DNA of 10,136 bases from Bacteroidota bacterium (lineage in GTDB: Bacteria > Bacteroidota > Bacteroidia > Chitinophagales > Chitinophagaceae): contig CANGUS010000043.1 in NCBI GenBank assembly GCA_947457085.1, forward strand, positions 1 to 10,136, written 5' to 3'. The notes under the pieces are model-generated. The model made no database searches. It worked only from the letters and a program-made list of their open reading frames with translations, and was not told where the DNA came from. Positions 1 to 5,929 of the stretch are shown piece after piece; positions within the stretch are counted from its first letter, which is position 1; every line of letters begins with the position of its first letter. The position numbers were made by a program, and so were the translations under genes.

Positions 1-3
1 AAT

Positions 4-33
4 AATAAAAAAGCCTCAACGATGTTGAGGCTT
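4..33 (-). terminator. Intrinsic terminator after tRNA-Asn
   Basis: A perfect 10-bp stem (11-20 with 24-33) closes on a 3-base loop (21-23). Read on the minus strand it is followed by a T-rich run (complement of positions 1-10). It begins 4 bases past the discriminator base of the tRNA, so it should end the tRNA transcript. On the plus strand it is followed by only two further Ts, so its direction is leftward. Confidence 0.9.
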
Positions 34-36
34 TTG

Positions 37-110
37 CTCTCCCTTCTGGACTTGAACCAGAGACCCTCTGATTAACAGTCAGATGCTCTAACCAACTGAG
101 CTAAGGAAGA
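37..110 (-). tRNA. tRNA-Asn (anticodon GUU)
   Basis: The 74-base minus-strand sequence folds as a complete cloverleaf. The 7-bp acceptor stem is TCTTCCT with AGGGAGA, including one T-G pair. The D stem is GCTC/GAGC, and the anticodon stem TCTGA/TCAGA carries the loop CTGTTAA, giving anticodon GTT. The variable loop is GGGTC, and the T arm TCTGG/CCAGA carries the loop TTCAAGT. The discriminator base is G, as in bacterial tRNA-Asn, and no 3' CCA is encoded. It lies 83 bases downstream of asnS on the same strand, but it has a convincing promoter of its own, so it need not depend on read-through from the synthetase gene. Confidence 0.97.
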
Positions 111-124
111 ATCTTGTTGGAGTG

Positions 125-154
125 CAAAAATAGGGAAAATTTACATTTTACAAA
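125..154 (-). promoter_or_regulatory. Promoter of tRNA-Asn
   Basis: On the minus strand a TTTG box (154-151) is followed after 18 bases by TATTTTTG (132-125). This matches the Bacteroidota sigma consensus TTTG / TAnnTTTG in sequence and spacing. Transcription should start near 121-119, about ten bases before the mature tRNA 5' end at 110. It is the best promoter in the window, as expected for a tRNA gene. Confidence 0.8.
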
Positions 155-175
155 TTTTATTTTAAAATAAATTTT
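152..175. repeat. AT-only imperfect palindrome between asnS and tRNA-Asn
   Basis: The sequence is self-complementary around 163/164 for eight bases each side, then has one mismatch and three more pairs. It contains only A and T, so it is a weak hairpin. It could help slow transcription leaving asnS, but it overlaps the -33 box of the tRNA promoter and may simply reflect base composition. Confidence 0.3.
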
Positions 176-193
176 ATTTTATTCTAAAAGCCT

Positions 194-1633
194 TTAAAAT
201 TCACAGTTTTGAGGAGTTCTTGGGAAAGGAATTACGTCTCTAATATTGCCCATTCCGGTAACAAATTGCACTAAACGCTCAAAACCTAATCCAAAACCTG
301 CATGTTTACAAGTTCCAAAACGTCGAGTATCTAAATACCAAAACATTTCTTTGGTAGGAATATGCATTTCATGCATACGTTGTTCTAACTTTTCTAAACG
401 CTCTTCTCTTTGTGACCCCCCAATAATTTCTCCAATACCGGGTGCTAAAATATCCATAGCAGCCACTGTTTCTCTTCCTGGCTCACAACCATCATTTTGG
501 CGCATATAAAATGCTTTAATATCTTTTGGATAATCCGTTACAATGACTGGTTTTTTAAAGTGTTTTTCTACTAAGTAACGCTCATGTTCGCTTTGCATAT
601 CAATACCCCATTTTACATCATATTGAAATTTCTTTTTCTTATATGCTGGCGATTGCAACAAAATATCGATGGCTTCGGTATATGTTATGCGCTCAAAATC
701 ATTATTTAATACAAAATTTAGTTTTTCAATTAATCCAAATTCTGCGCGTTCATTGGTAGGTTTTTGTTTTTCTTCATCGGCCAAACGAGCATCTAAAAAT
801 GCAATATCATCGGGATGTTTTTCCATCGCATATTGAATCACATATTTTAACATAGCTTCAGCTAAGTCGGCATTTTCTTTTAATTCATTAAAAGCAACTT
901 CTGGCTCTATCATCCAAAACTCCGCTAAATGACGGGTTGTGTTTGAGTTTTCCGCTCTAAAAGTAGGTCCAAATGTATATACTTTAGAAAACGCCATCGC
1001 AGCCAATTCCGCTTCTAATTGTCCACTTACGGTAAGGTTTGCACTGCGGCCAAAAAAGTCTTGTTTATAATCAACAGTTCCATCTTCTGATGTAGGCAAT
1101 TTATCTAAATCTAAGGTAGTTACTTTAAACATTTCGCCCGCTCCTTCTGCATCACTTGCTGAAATAATGGGAGAATGAATATTTAAGAAGTTTTGTTCTT
1201 GGAAAAATTTATGAATCCCGAAAATTAATGCATTGCGTAAACGAAATACACTTCCAAAAGTATTGGTTCTAAATCGAAGATGGGCTATTTCTCTTAAAAA
1301 TTCAAGGCTGTGTTTTTTAGGTTGTAAAGGATATTTTTCTGCATCACTGTCTCCTAAAATTTCTATTGTATCTGCAATTAACTCAACCGTTTGACCTTTA
1401 CCTTGTGAAGCTACTATTTTACCAGTCGCACTAATACAAGCACTCGTGGTGATTCGTTTTAGCAAGGCTTCATCTTGTGAATTTAATTCCACTACGACTT
1501 GTAAATTATGATTGGTACTACCATCATTCAAAGCGATAAATTGATTGTTACGAAATGTTCGCACCCAACCTTTAACCGTTATGGTATAATCAACTTGTTT
1601 ACCTTTTAATATTTCTGCAATTTCTTGTCTCAT
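194..1633 (-). CDS. asnS: Asparaginyl-tRNA synthetase
   Basis: A class IIb aminoacyl-tRNA synthetase that attaches asparagine to tRNA-Asn in the cytosol, using ATP. The 479-residue length is what I expect for a complete bacterial AsnRS. An N-terminal OB-fold anticodon-binding domain (about 15-95, with KGWVRTFRNN at 21-30) leads into the catalytic core. Class II motif 2 is visible as FRAENSNTTRHLAEF (225-239), and motif 3 as GFGLGFERLV (446-455) with its ATP-binding arginine at 453. The end, NIRDVIPFPRTP (463-474), is typical of AsnRS/AspRS; the asparagine form is supported by close resemblance along the whole length. The ATG at 1633 follows a TAAATTTG promoter box by seven bases and has no Shine-Dalgarno sequence. 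Its cognate tRNA lies just downstream, and purN diverges upstream. Confidence 0.97.
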   Translation of the reverse strand: MRQEIAEILKGKQVDYTITVKGWVRTFRNNQFIALNDGSTNHNLQVVVELNSQDEALLKRITTSACISATGKIVASQGKGQTVELIADTIEILGDSDAEKYPLQPKKHSLEFLREIAHLRFRTNTFGSVFRLRNALIFGIHKFFQEQNFLNIHSPIISASDAEGAGEMFKVTTLDLDKLPTSEDGTVDYKQDFFGRSANLTVSGQLEAELAAMAFSKVYTFGPTFRAENSNTTRHLAEFWMIEPEVAFNELKENADLAEAMLKYVIQYAMEKHPDDIAFLDARLADEEKQKPTNERAEFGLIEKLNFVLNNDFERITYTEAIDILLQSPAYKKKKFQYDVKWGIDMQSEHERYLVEKHFKKPVIVTDYPKDIKAFYMRQNDGCEPGRETVAAMDILAPGIGEIIGGSQREERLEKLEQRMHEMHIPTKEMFWYLDTRRFGTCKHAGFGLGFERLVQFVTGMGNIRDVIPFPRTPQNCEF

Positions 1634-1640
1634 AAGGTCG

Positions 1641-1648
1641 CAAATTTA
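1641..1648 (-). promoter_or_regulatory. -7 promoter element of asnS
   Basis: TAAATTTG on the minus strand fits the Bacteroidota -7 consensus TAnnTTTG. It ends seven bases before the asnS ATG, so the mRNA should carry a leader of only about 2-4 bases. I see no clear -33 TTG at normal spacing. Confidence 0.6.
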
Positions 1649-1674
1649 AAGATAGTATTTGATAAAACTATAAA

Positions 1675-1690
1675 ATGATATTTATATCAT
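1675..1690. repeat. 16-bp palindrome between divergent asnS and purN
   Basis: The arms ATGATAT (1675-1681) and ATATCAT (1684-1690) are perfectly complementary around a 2-base centre. The site lies midway between the two facing -7 boxes, 26 bases from one and 13 from the other, where a regulator could touch both promoters. The region is AT-rich, so chance occurrence is a fair alternative. Confidence 0.4.
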
Positions 1691-1703
1691 GAATAGAATG
1701 ACA

Positions 1704-1711
1704 TAAATTTG
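1704..1711 (+). promoter_or_regulatory. -7 promoter element of purN
   Basis: TAAATTTG, a full match to TAnnTTTG, ends four bases before the GTG start at 1716. The expected transcription start falls on or next to the start codon, which implies a leaderless mRNA. No clear -33 TTG is seen. Confidence 0.6.
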
Positions 1712-1715
1712 CGCC

Positions 1716-2276
1716 GTGAAAAATATTATTTTATTTGCATCCGGTGGGGGAAGCAATGTGCGGGCAATTCTCCATTATTTTAAAGATAGAAAAGATGTAT
1801 CGTTTCCTTTAATTGTAACCAACAAATCGAGGGCTGGTGTGATAGATATTGCTCAAGAGTATAATATTGATGTAATGTTAGTTGATAAATTAGTTTTTAC
1901 ATCACCTGTTTTGATTGATTCTTTAGATGTTTATAAACCCGATTTAATTGTATTAGCTGGGTTTTTATGGAAAATCCCTACTTTTTTAGTGGAGGCTTAT
2001 CCTCGAAAGATTATTAATATTCACCCTGCTTTGTTGCCTAATTATGGTGGGAAAGGAATGTATGGTCATTTTGTACATGAAGCCGTTGTAAAAAACAAAG
2101 AAAAAGAAACCGGCATTACAATACATATGGTGAATGAAAATTATGACGAAGGGACCATCCTACTGCAAAAGAAAATACCCGTTAGTGAATTTGAAGATGC
2201 AAAAGAAGTAGCAAAAAATGTATTGGCCTTAGAGCATATTTGGTATAGCCAGGTGATTGATAATTTATTGATATAA
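1716..2276 (+). CDS. purN: Phosphoribosylglycinamide formyltransferase (GART)
   Basis: Catalyses the third step of de novo purine synthesis, transferring the formyl group of 10-formyltetrahydrofolate to glycinamide ribonucleotide in the cytosol. The 186 residues match the usual PurN size. The phosphate-binding loop is ASGGGSNVRAI (8-18). The catalytic triad of the family is intact: Asn101 and His103 in NIHPALLP, and Asp144 in ENYDEGTI, corresponding to Asn106, His108 and Asp144 of the E. coli enzyme. The substrate loop GGKGMYGHFVHEAV (111-124) is also typical. The start is GTG; the protein begins MKNIILFASGG exactly where the family begins, and no upstream in-frame ATG is available because the -7 box is four bases away. 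No Shine-Dalgarno sequence is present. It diverges from asnS and is not embedded in a pur operon here. Confidence 0.95.
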   Translation: MKNIILFASGGGSNVRAILHYFKDRKDVSFPLIVTNKSRAGVIDIAQEYNIDVMLVDKLVFTSPVLIDSLDVYKPDLIVLAGFLWKIPTFLVEAYPRKIINIHPALLPNYGGKGMYGHFVHEAVVKNKEKETGITIHMVNENYDEGTILLQKKIPVSEFEDAKEVAKNVLALEHIWYSQVIDNLLI

Positions 2277-2315
2277 ATCACAACAATATTTATCAAATAT
2301 CACAAAGCACTCAAT

Positions 2316-2338
2316 GATTGCAGGATAAATTTGCAATC
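2316..2338. promoter_or_regulatory. Inverted repeat overlapping a promoter, possible operator
   Basis: GATTGCA (2316-2322) and TGCAATC (2332-2338) are perfect inverted arms around a 9-base spacer. The right arm covers the end of the TAAATTTG box that should drive the next gene, so a bound dimeric repressor would block that promoter. This reading is inference; an RNA hairpin role is unlikely because the site lies at or before the expected transcription start. Confidence 0.4.
2326..2333 (+). promoter_or_regulatory. -7 promoter element of the SnoaL-like gene
   Basis: TAAATTTG matches TAnnTTTG exactly, 21 bases before the ATG at 2355. The predicted leader is about 15-17 bases. No clear -33 box is seen. 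Confidence 0.55.
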
Positions 2339-2354
2339 TAAATTTTAAATAAAT

Positions 2355-2708
2355 ATGACATACAAACAAAAAGCACAAGCAGTATATGACATGATTTTTT
2401 CTGGTCAATTATTAGAAGCATTTGATAAATTTTACCATGAAGAGGTTGTGATGACTGAAATAGGAGAAGAAGCAAGAGTGGGCAAAGCGATTAACAGAGA
2501 ATATGAAATTAAATTTTTAGAATCAGTGAAAGCAGTACATGGTGCAGGAATTGATTCAATGGCTTCAGATGAAGAAAACAAAACCGTTTTGATTGAAAAC
2601 TGGATGGATGTTACTTTCCAAAATGATGTAAGAATGAAAATTAGCCAAGTAGCGGTTCAAAAATGGGATGGCGACTTTATTGTGGAAGAACGTTTTTATC
2701 ACAGATAA
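2355..2708 (+). CDS. SnoaL-like / NTF2-like small protein
   Basis: A 117-residue soluble protein with the look of the SnoaL-like (NTF2-fold) superfamily: an N-terminal helix pair (KAQAVYDMIFSGQLLEAFDKFYHEEVVM, 6-33, described by position), then a helix near 47-61, then beta strands ending in the typical sequence QKWDGDFIVEERFYHR (102-117). It has no signal peptide, membrane segment or metal-binding motif. The fold is used for enzymes, binding proteins and many uncharacterised proteins, so no reaction can be assigned. It follows purN by 78 bases but has its own promoter box and an inverted repeat over it, so it is probably a separately controlled unit. A strong hairpin follows it. Confidence 0.8.
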   Translation: MTYKQKAQAVYDMIFSGQLLEAFDKFYHEEVVMTEIGEEARVGKAINREYEIKFLESVKAVHGAGIDSMASDEENKTVLIENWMDVTFQNDVRMKISQVAVQKWDGDFIVEERFYHR

Positions 2709-2725
2709 TTAGCAACAGGTAATGC

Positions 2726-2760
2726 AAAAAAAATCCGAAGCAAAACGCTTCGAATTTTTT
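2726..2760. terminator. Bidirectional intrinsic terminator
   Basis: The stem CGAAGC (2736-2741) pairs with GCTTCG (2747-2752) around a 5-base loop. It extends, after one mismatch, through T/A and AAA/TTT pairs. Eight As lie on the left (2726-2733) and six Ts on the right (2755-2760), so it can end transcripts from both directions: the rightward SnoaL-like gene and the leftward transporter gene that stops at 2787. Confidence 0.88.
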
Positions 2761-2786
2761 ATTTATCTATTTTTAAAGTTGCTTGC

Positions 2787-3680
2787 TCACGACTTAGGTG
2801 TTTTTTTACTTACCAAAAATACGCCAACAAAAATTAAAATGGCTGCAGCGGCTTTTATCATGCTCATTTCTTCCCCTAAAAATAATATAGCTATGATGGC
2901 TGCAAATAATGGTTGAATATAAATATAGGCCCCCGCAATGGCCGGACTAAGAATTCTGATGGCATAAATATTCCACAAATAGGTGAAAAAAGTAACTCCA
3001 ATAACAATAAAGCCTACGGCTAAATAATTGTTAGGGGTAAATGAGGCCCAATGAATGGCTAAAAAATCTTGAATACCAAATGGAAACACAAATAGACTAC
3101 CTATTAAAAATACCCATCGAACCACGATAATAGGTCGGTATTTGTGCATCAATGGTTTGACAATAATCATATAAATGGCATACGATGTCGCATTTAAAAA
3201 TACGAAGGTATCCCCTAAAATAGGATGAATCGCTACCTTATCTTTTGCGGCTATAGTAACCAACATCGCAGCTCCCAGTACACCTAAAGACAATCCAAAT
3301 AAGTTGAGTTTTGAAAATTTTTCTTTGAGGACTACTGCAGCAAATACACTGACTAAAATCGGAGTAGAGAGCATCATAAGCGAAGCATGAATGGGAGTTG
3401 TTAAACTCAAGCCTTTAAAGAAAAACAATTGATTGATAGCTACCCCCAATAATCCACAAAAAACCAATCGTACAAAATCGGATCGGTCTATTTTGGTTCT
3501 ATAATTTTTACCCCCTAAAAAAGACAACCAAAATAAAAAAGTAGCACATAAAACCCTGATTAAAATAAATCCTCCTGGTTTAATGAGTGTTGGCATTACT
3601 GACTTTGCAACGGTAAACCCTGCTCCATAAAATAAATTGGCTCCTAATAATGCTAGATGTGCTTTATGACGTTCATTCAT
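2787..3680 (-). CDS. EamA-family (DMT) transporter
   Basis: A 297-residue inner-membrane protein of the drug/metabolite transporter superfamily. It carries two tandem EamA repeats, about 7-143 and 156-291, each of roughly five hydrophobic helices, giving ten in all. Recognisable landmarks are the first-helix sequence HLALLGANLFYGAGFTVAK (8-26), the end of repeat one (LFGLSLGVLGAAMLVT, 127-142), and LSPAIAGAYIYIQPLFAAIIA (244-264, described by position) followed by FLGEEMS (267-273) in repeat two. Members export amino acids, nucleosides or other metabolites; the substrate cannot be read from sequence. It sits 20 bases after the SRPBCC gene on the same strand, so the two may be cotranscribed. 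A separate -7 box lies in that gap, so it may also be expressed alone. Confidence 0.92.
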   Translation of the reverse strand: MNERHKAHLALLGANLFYGAGFTVAKSVMPTLIKPGGFILIRVLCATFLFWLSFLGGKNYRTKIDRSDFVRLVFCGLLGVAINQLFFFKGLSLTTPIHASLMMLSTPILVSVFAAVVLKEKFSKLNLFGLSLGVLGAAMLVTIAAKDKVAIHPILGDTFVFLNATSYAIYMIIVKPLMHKYRPIIVVRWVFLIGSLFVFPFGIQDFLAIHWASFTPNNYLAVGFIVIGVTFFTYLWNIYAIRILSPAIAGAYIYIQPLFAAIIAILFLGEEMSMIKAAAAILIFVGVFLVSKKTPKS

Positions 3681-3688
3681 ATGAAACG

Positions 3689-3696
3689 CAAAAGTA
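3689..3696 (-). promoter_or_regulatory. -7 promoter element before the EamA gene
   Basis: TACTTTTG on the minus strand is an exact TAnnTTTG match inside the 20-base gap after the SRPBCC stop codon and eight bases before the EamA ATG. A TTTG lies 24 bases further upstream, a little far for a standard -33 box. If active, it gives the transporter a nearly leaderless mRNA of its own. Confidence 0.45.
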
Positions 3697-3700
3697 ATTA

Positions 3701-4171
3701 TTACCCTTCTTTATATTCTCCAAAAAGTTGAATTAATTTATTGAATCGGTATTCAAAAATTTCTTCTAGTTTTTTAGTCACTATGAGTGGGGTAACCAAT
3801 TCTCCTATGATGCCAAATGGCGCTTGATAATGCACGATGTCTAACATTTCTACCCCGTTTTTTATCGGTTTGATATGGTGTTGATGATGCCAAAATTGGT
3901 ATGGACCTTGTCGTTGTTCATCTACAAAATATTCATGCTCTTTTACATGGGTAATTTCGGTGCACCAACTCATTGGAATATTTAATAACGGTGTTACTTT
4001 ATATTGAATAATTTGACCAGCATACATTTTTTCGGGCAAATCGGTTAAAATTTCAAAGCCCATATAATCGGGTGTAATTTCTTTTAAGTTTTTAGGGGAA
4101 GATATAAAATCCCACACCTCTGAAATGGATAAATTTAGATTTTGTGTCTTTTGTAAACAATGTATTGCCAT
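3701..4171 (-). CDS. SRPBCC (START/Bet v1-like fold) protein
   Basis: A 156-residue cytosolic protein of the SRPBCC ligand-binding superfamily. The signature opening strand-helix unit is visible as ISEVWDFISSPKNLKEITP (16-34). It is followed by the beta-sheet section with GPYQFWHHQHHIKPI (89-103) and a long C-terminal helix (about 123-152) that would close the hydrophobic cavity. No catalytic residues are evident; the histidine cluster at 95-99 is noticeable but its role is unknown. The family binds lipids, hydrophobic metabolites or cofactors. It is the first gene of a possible pair with the EamA transporter. Its -7-like box TACTTTTA lies four bases before the ATG, so its mRNA is probably leaderless. 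Confidence 0.85.
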   Translation of the reverse strand: MAIHCLQKTQNLNLSISEVWDFISSPKNLKEITPDYMGFEILTDLPEKMYAGQIIQYKVTPLLNIPMSWCTEITHVKEHEYFVDEQRQGPYQFWHHQHHIKPIKNGVEMLDIVHYQAPFGIIGELVTPLIVTKKLEEIFEYRFNKLIQLFGEYKEG

Positions 4172-4175
4172 ATTG

Positions 4176-4183
4176 TAAAAGTA
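4176..4183 (-). promoter_or_regulatory. -7-like element of the SRPBCC gene
   Basis: TACTTTTA on the minus strand differs from TAnnTTTG only in the last base. It ends four bases before the ATG at 4171, which would place transcription start on the start codon. Confidence 0.4.
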
Positions 4184-4204
4184 GTCTCAATTGCTAGAAA
4201 AGTA

Positions 4205-4223
4205 ATATCAAATGAATTGATAT
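4205..4223. repeat. Inverted repeat upstream of the SRPBCC gene
   Basis: Arms ATATCAA (4205-4211) and TTGATAT (4217-4223) are perfect complements around five bases. The site lies 21 bases upstream of the -7-like box of the leftward SRPBCC gene, in the -33 to -50 region, so it could bind a regulator. AT-richness makes a chance origin possible. Confidence 0.35.
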
Positions 4224-4230
4224 CACATAA

Positions 4231-4259
4231 GAAAAAGCCACACAGCGTGTAGCTTTTTT
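4231..4259 (-). terminator. Intrinsic terminator after the DUF6580 gene
   Basis: AAAAAGC (4232-4238) pairs with GCTTTTT (4252-4258), then one C-A mismatch, then ACAC (4240-4243) with GTGT (4247-4250), around a 3-base loop. On the minus strand it ends in five Ts, 22 bases beyond the stop codon of the leftward DUF6580 gene. It is followed by six Ts on the plus strand as well, but no rightward gene precedes it. Confidence 0.85.
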
Positions 4260-4280
4260 AAATTATTTAATATGAAAATA

Positions 4281-4844
4281 CTATGCTTTTTTCAAAGTTA
4301 ATTTTGGTAATTTGGCCAAGTAAAAAGTACCAAAAGCAATCACTGAAAAAATAATATCTCCTAAAAAACTATTCCTAAAAATAACAGTTGAAAATTCGCT
4401 TTTGTAAAATGGCAATGCCATTACGTAACAATTTATGAATCCTTCAAATTGATATCCATAATAACCTTGTAAAAAAGTTCCAAAGTTAGATACTAAGAAA
4501 AAAATCATTGAGCCTCCTAAGGTATATCCTAATATATTAATCGCTTTTCTGTTTACCAAGGTTGTTCCTAAAAGCGTTACTAAGCCTAATGCTAGGTAGT
4601 TTACAAATTGAGAAATTCCATAAAAACCTGGAGTACTTGTAAATAAATTCAACCCTACATCCGACAAAAACATAGCGGTTAAAGGAATCATATAAGCCCA
4701 TTTTTTGTTAGTTAGAACAGATCCGCTAAATATTCCTAATGCGGCAACAGGAACCATGTTGTACATATGCAATTCAGCATATACAATTCGTAAAATAGCG
4801 GTGGTTAAAACTAACAATGCTACTATTGATATTTCTTTCTTCAT
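4281..4844 (-). CDS. DUF6580 family membrane protein, putative transporter
   Basis: A 187-residue integral membrane protein with about six hydrophobic stretches (near 5-22, 32-46, 49-64, 79-97, 103-121 and 158-177). The sequence shows the conserved marks I associate with DUF6580: the NMVPVAALGIFSGS segment (29-42), LSD (60-62) at the end of a helix, VSNFGTFLQGYYGY (118-131), CYVMALPFY (139-147) and the late GDIIF (162-166). The family is called a putative transport protein from its resemblance to small membrane carriers; the substrate is not established. It has its own promoter-like box and its own terminator, so it is probably a single-gene unit, lying 66 bases downstream of the isomerase gene. 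The leader is too short to hold a riboswitch. Confidence 0.8.
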   Translation of the reverse strand: MKKEISIVALLVLTTAILRIVYAELHMYNMVPVAALGIFSGSVLTNKKWAYMIPLTAMFLSDVGLNLFTSTPGFYGISQFVNYLALGLVTLLGTTLVNRKAINILGYTLGGSMIFFLVSNFGTFLQGYYGYQFEGFINCYVMALPFYKSEFSTVIFRNSFLGDIIFSVIAFGTFYLAKLPKLTLKKA

Positions 4845-4877
4845 ATTATTTTTTTAAGCCTAAAAATCTTAGTGTTG

Positions 4878-4908
4878 CAAATTTCTATTAAGATTTTGAT
4901 ATTGACAA
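4878..4908 (-). promoter_or_regulatory. Promoter of the DUF6580 gene
   Basis: On the minus strand TTG (4908-4906) is followed after 20 bases by GAAATTTG (4885-4878), one base off TAnnTTTG. The ATG lies 33 bases further on, giving a leader of roughly 28 bases. An A-rich stretch, not a Shine-Dalgarno sequence, precedes the start. Confidence 0.5.
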
Positions 4909-4910
4909 TA

Positions 4911-5894
4911 TTATTTTTTTGCCATATTTGATTTTAAGAGATCCAGTACGTTCACCTCGACAGGATCTGTATTGCTTAGGTCGGCCAAAAATACTGAAAT
5001 CCAGTCGGTTAAATGCACAAATAGGAATACTTGTTCAAAAAAAGAATTTCCTTTAATGTCGATGTCAACTAATGTTGCTTTATATTTTTTTGTAACTTCT
5101 TTTAGCACTTTCATACGCGTCAAATTTCTTTCATAATCTGTTTTTGCTGCGCAGTATATAACGGCTAAATCTGAATGTTCTTTTTTCCAACCTACAATTT
5201 CATTGTGTGTCATTTCAGGAACCACATTGGTCCAAGCAAGTAGTTTGCTATTTTCATTTAGTTGTTGTCTAAATCTAATTGCAATGCCTTCGTGACCTAC
5301 ATTGGTATAAATCGCGATTTGTTTACCATTAATTTGGGTAGCTATTTTTAAGGCATTGGTTTGTATCTTTTTTGTTTCTTTATTGATCAATGAAATACTG
5401 GATTCTATTTCTTTGATAAATGAAGTATTGATTAATTTAGCTTGATTTAATACAAATAATATTTGCACTAAAGAATATCCCAAACTGGCTCTTGGAGGGT
5501 TTCCACTGGGAACCAATATTAAAGGAAATTTATTTTTAGTAGCAAAAGTAGCCAATTCTCCACCAGAGGTAATGCAGACAATATTTGCTTTTCGTTTTTT
5601 AGCTTCTTTTACAGCAGATATGGTTTCTTCGGTATTGCCAGAATATGAACAAGCTATAAAAAGGGTGTCTGCAGTGACTGATTTAGGAATAAAATAATTT
5701 TTATTCACCACGAAAGGAATGGATAAAGTATCCATTACATAATCTTGTATGATCGTACCACCGATACCACTACCTCCTAGTCCACTAATGACTACTTGAT
5801 TAAATATTTTTTTAGTGAACGTAATTTTACTTTTTTTACCAATCGCTATGGCCTCGGCAAGTTGTATAGTAAAATTTTCTATTAGTCTTTTCAT
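4911..5894 (-). CDS. Bifunctional phosphoglucose/phosphomannose isomerase
   Basis: A SIS-domain sugar-phosphate isomerase that interconverts fructose-6-phosphate with glucose-6-phosphate and with mannose-6-phosphate in the cytosol. It is of the kind first described in archaea, not the large classical Pgi. With the ATG at 5894 the protein has 327 residues. The phosphate-binding motifs are GLGGSGIGG (38-46) and SYSGNTEET (83-91). The NPPRASLGY block (132-140) holds the family's catalytic Arg135. Glu214 in NENSK and His230 in EMTHNE are 16 residues apart, the same spacing as Glu203 and His219 of the Pyrobaculum enzyme. The end, NTDPVEVNVLDLLK, is also typical. The frame stays open to 5975, but that extension would be a spurious hydrophobic stretch antisense to the start of yraN, and family alignment begins at MKRLIENF. 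Confidence 0.9.
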   Translation of the reverse strand: MKRLIENFTIQLAEAIAIGKKSKITFTKKIFNQVVISGLGGSGIGGTIIQDYVMDTLSIPFVVNKNYFIPKSVTADTLFIACSYSGNTEETISAVKEAKKRKANIVCITSGGELATFATKNKFPLILVPSGNPPRASLGYSLVQILFVLNQAKLINTSFIKEIESSISLINKETKKIQTNALKIATQINGKQIAIYTNVGHEGIAIRFRQQLNENSKLLAWTNVVPEMTHNEIVGWKKEHSDLAVIYCAAKTDYERNLTRMKVLKEVTKKYKATLVDIDIKGNSFFEQVFLFVHLTDWISVFLADLSNTDPVEVNVLDLLKSNMAKK

Positions 5895-5914
5895 ATATAA
5901 TTTTAAAAAGATGG

Positions 5915-5922
5915 TAAATTTA
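5915..5922. promoter_or_regulatory. Shared palindromic -7-like box between the isomerase gene and yraN
   Basis: TAAATTTA reads the same on both strands and differs from TAnnTTTG only in the last base. It stands seven bases before the yraN ATG (5930) and 20 bases before the isomerase ATG (5894), in a 35-base divergent gap. No other candidate -7 box lies in the gap, so both genes may use this one. Inference from sequence only. Confidence 0.4.
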
Positions 5923-5929
5923 AGACATA

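Noticed and set aside
2722..2916. Open frame on the plus strand of 64 codons
   Set aside because: It begins inside the terminator hairpin and runs antisense through the transporter gene, with no family resemblance.
4845..4910. Possible cobalamin or other riboswitch before the DUF6580 gene
   Set aside because: The leader after the likely promoter is only about 28 bases and shows no conserved riboswitch elements.
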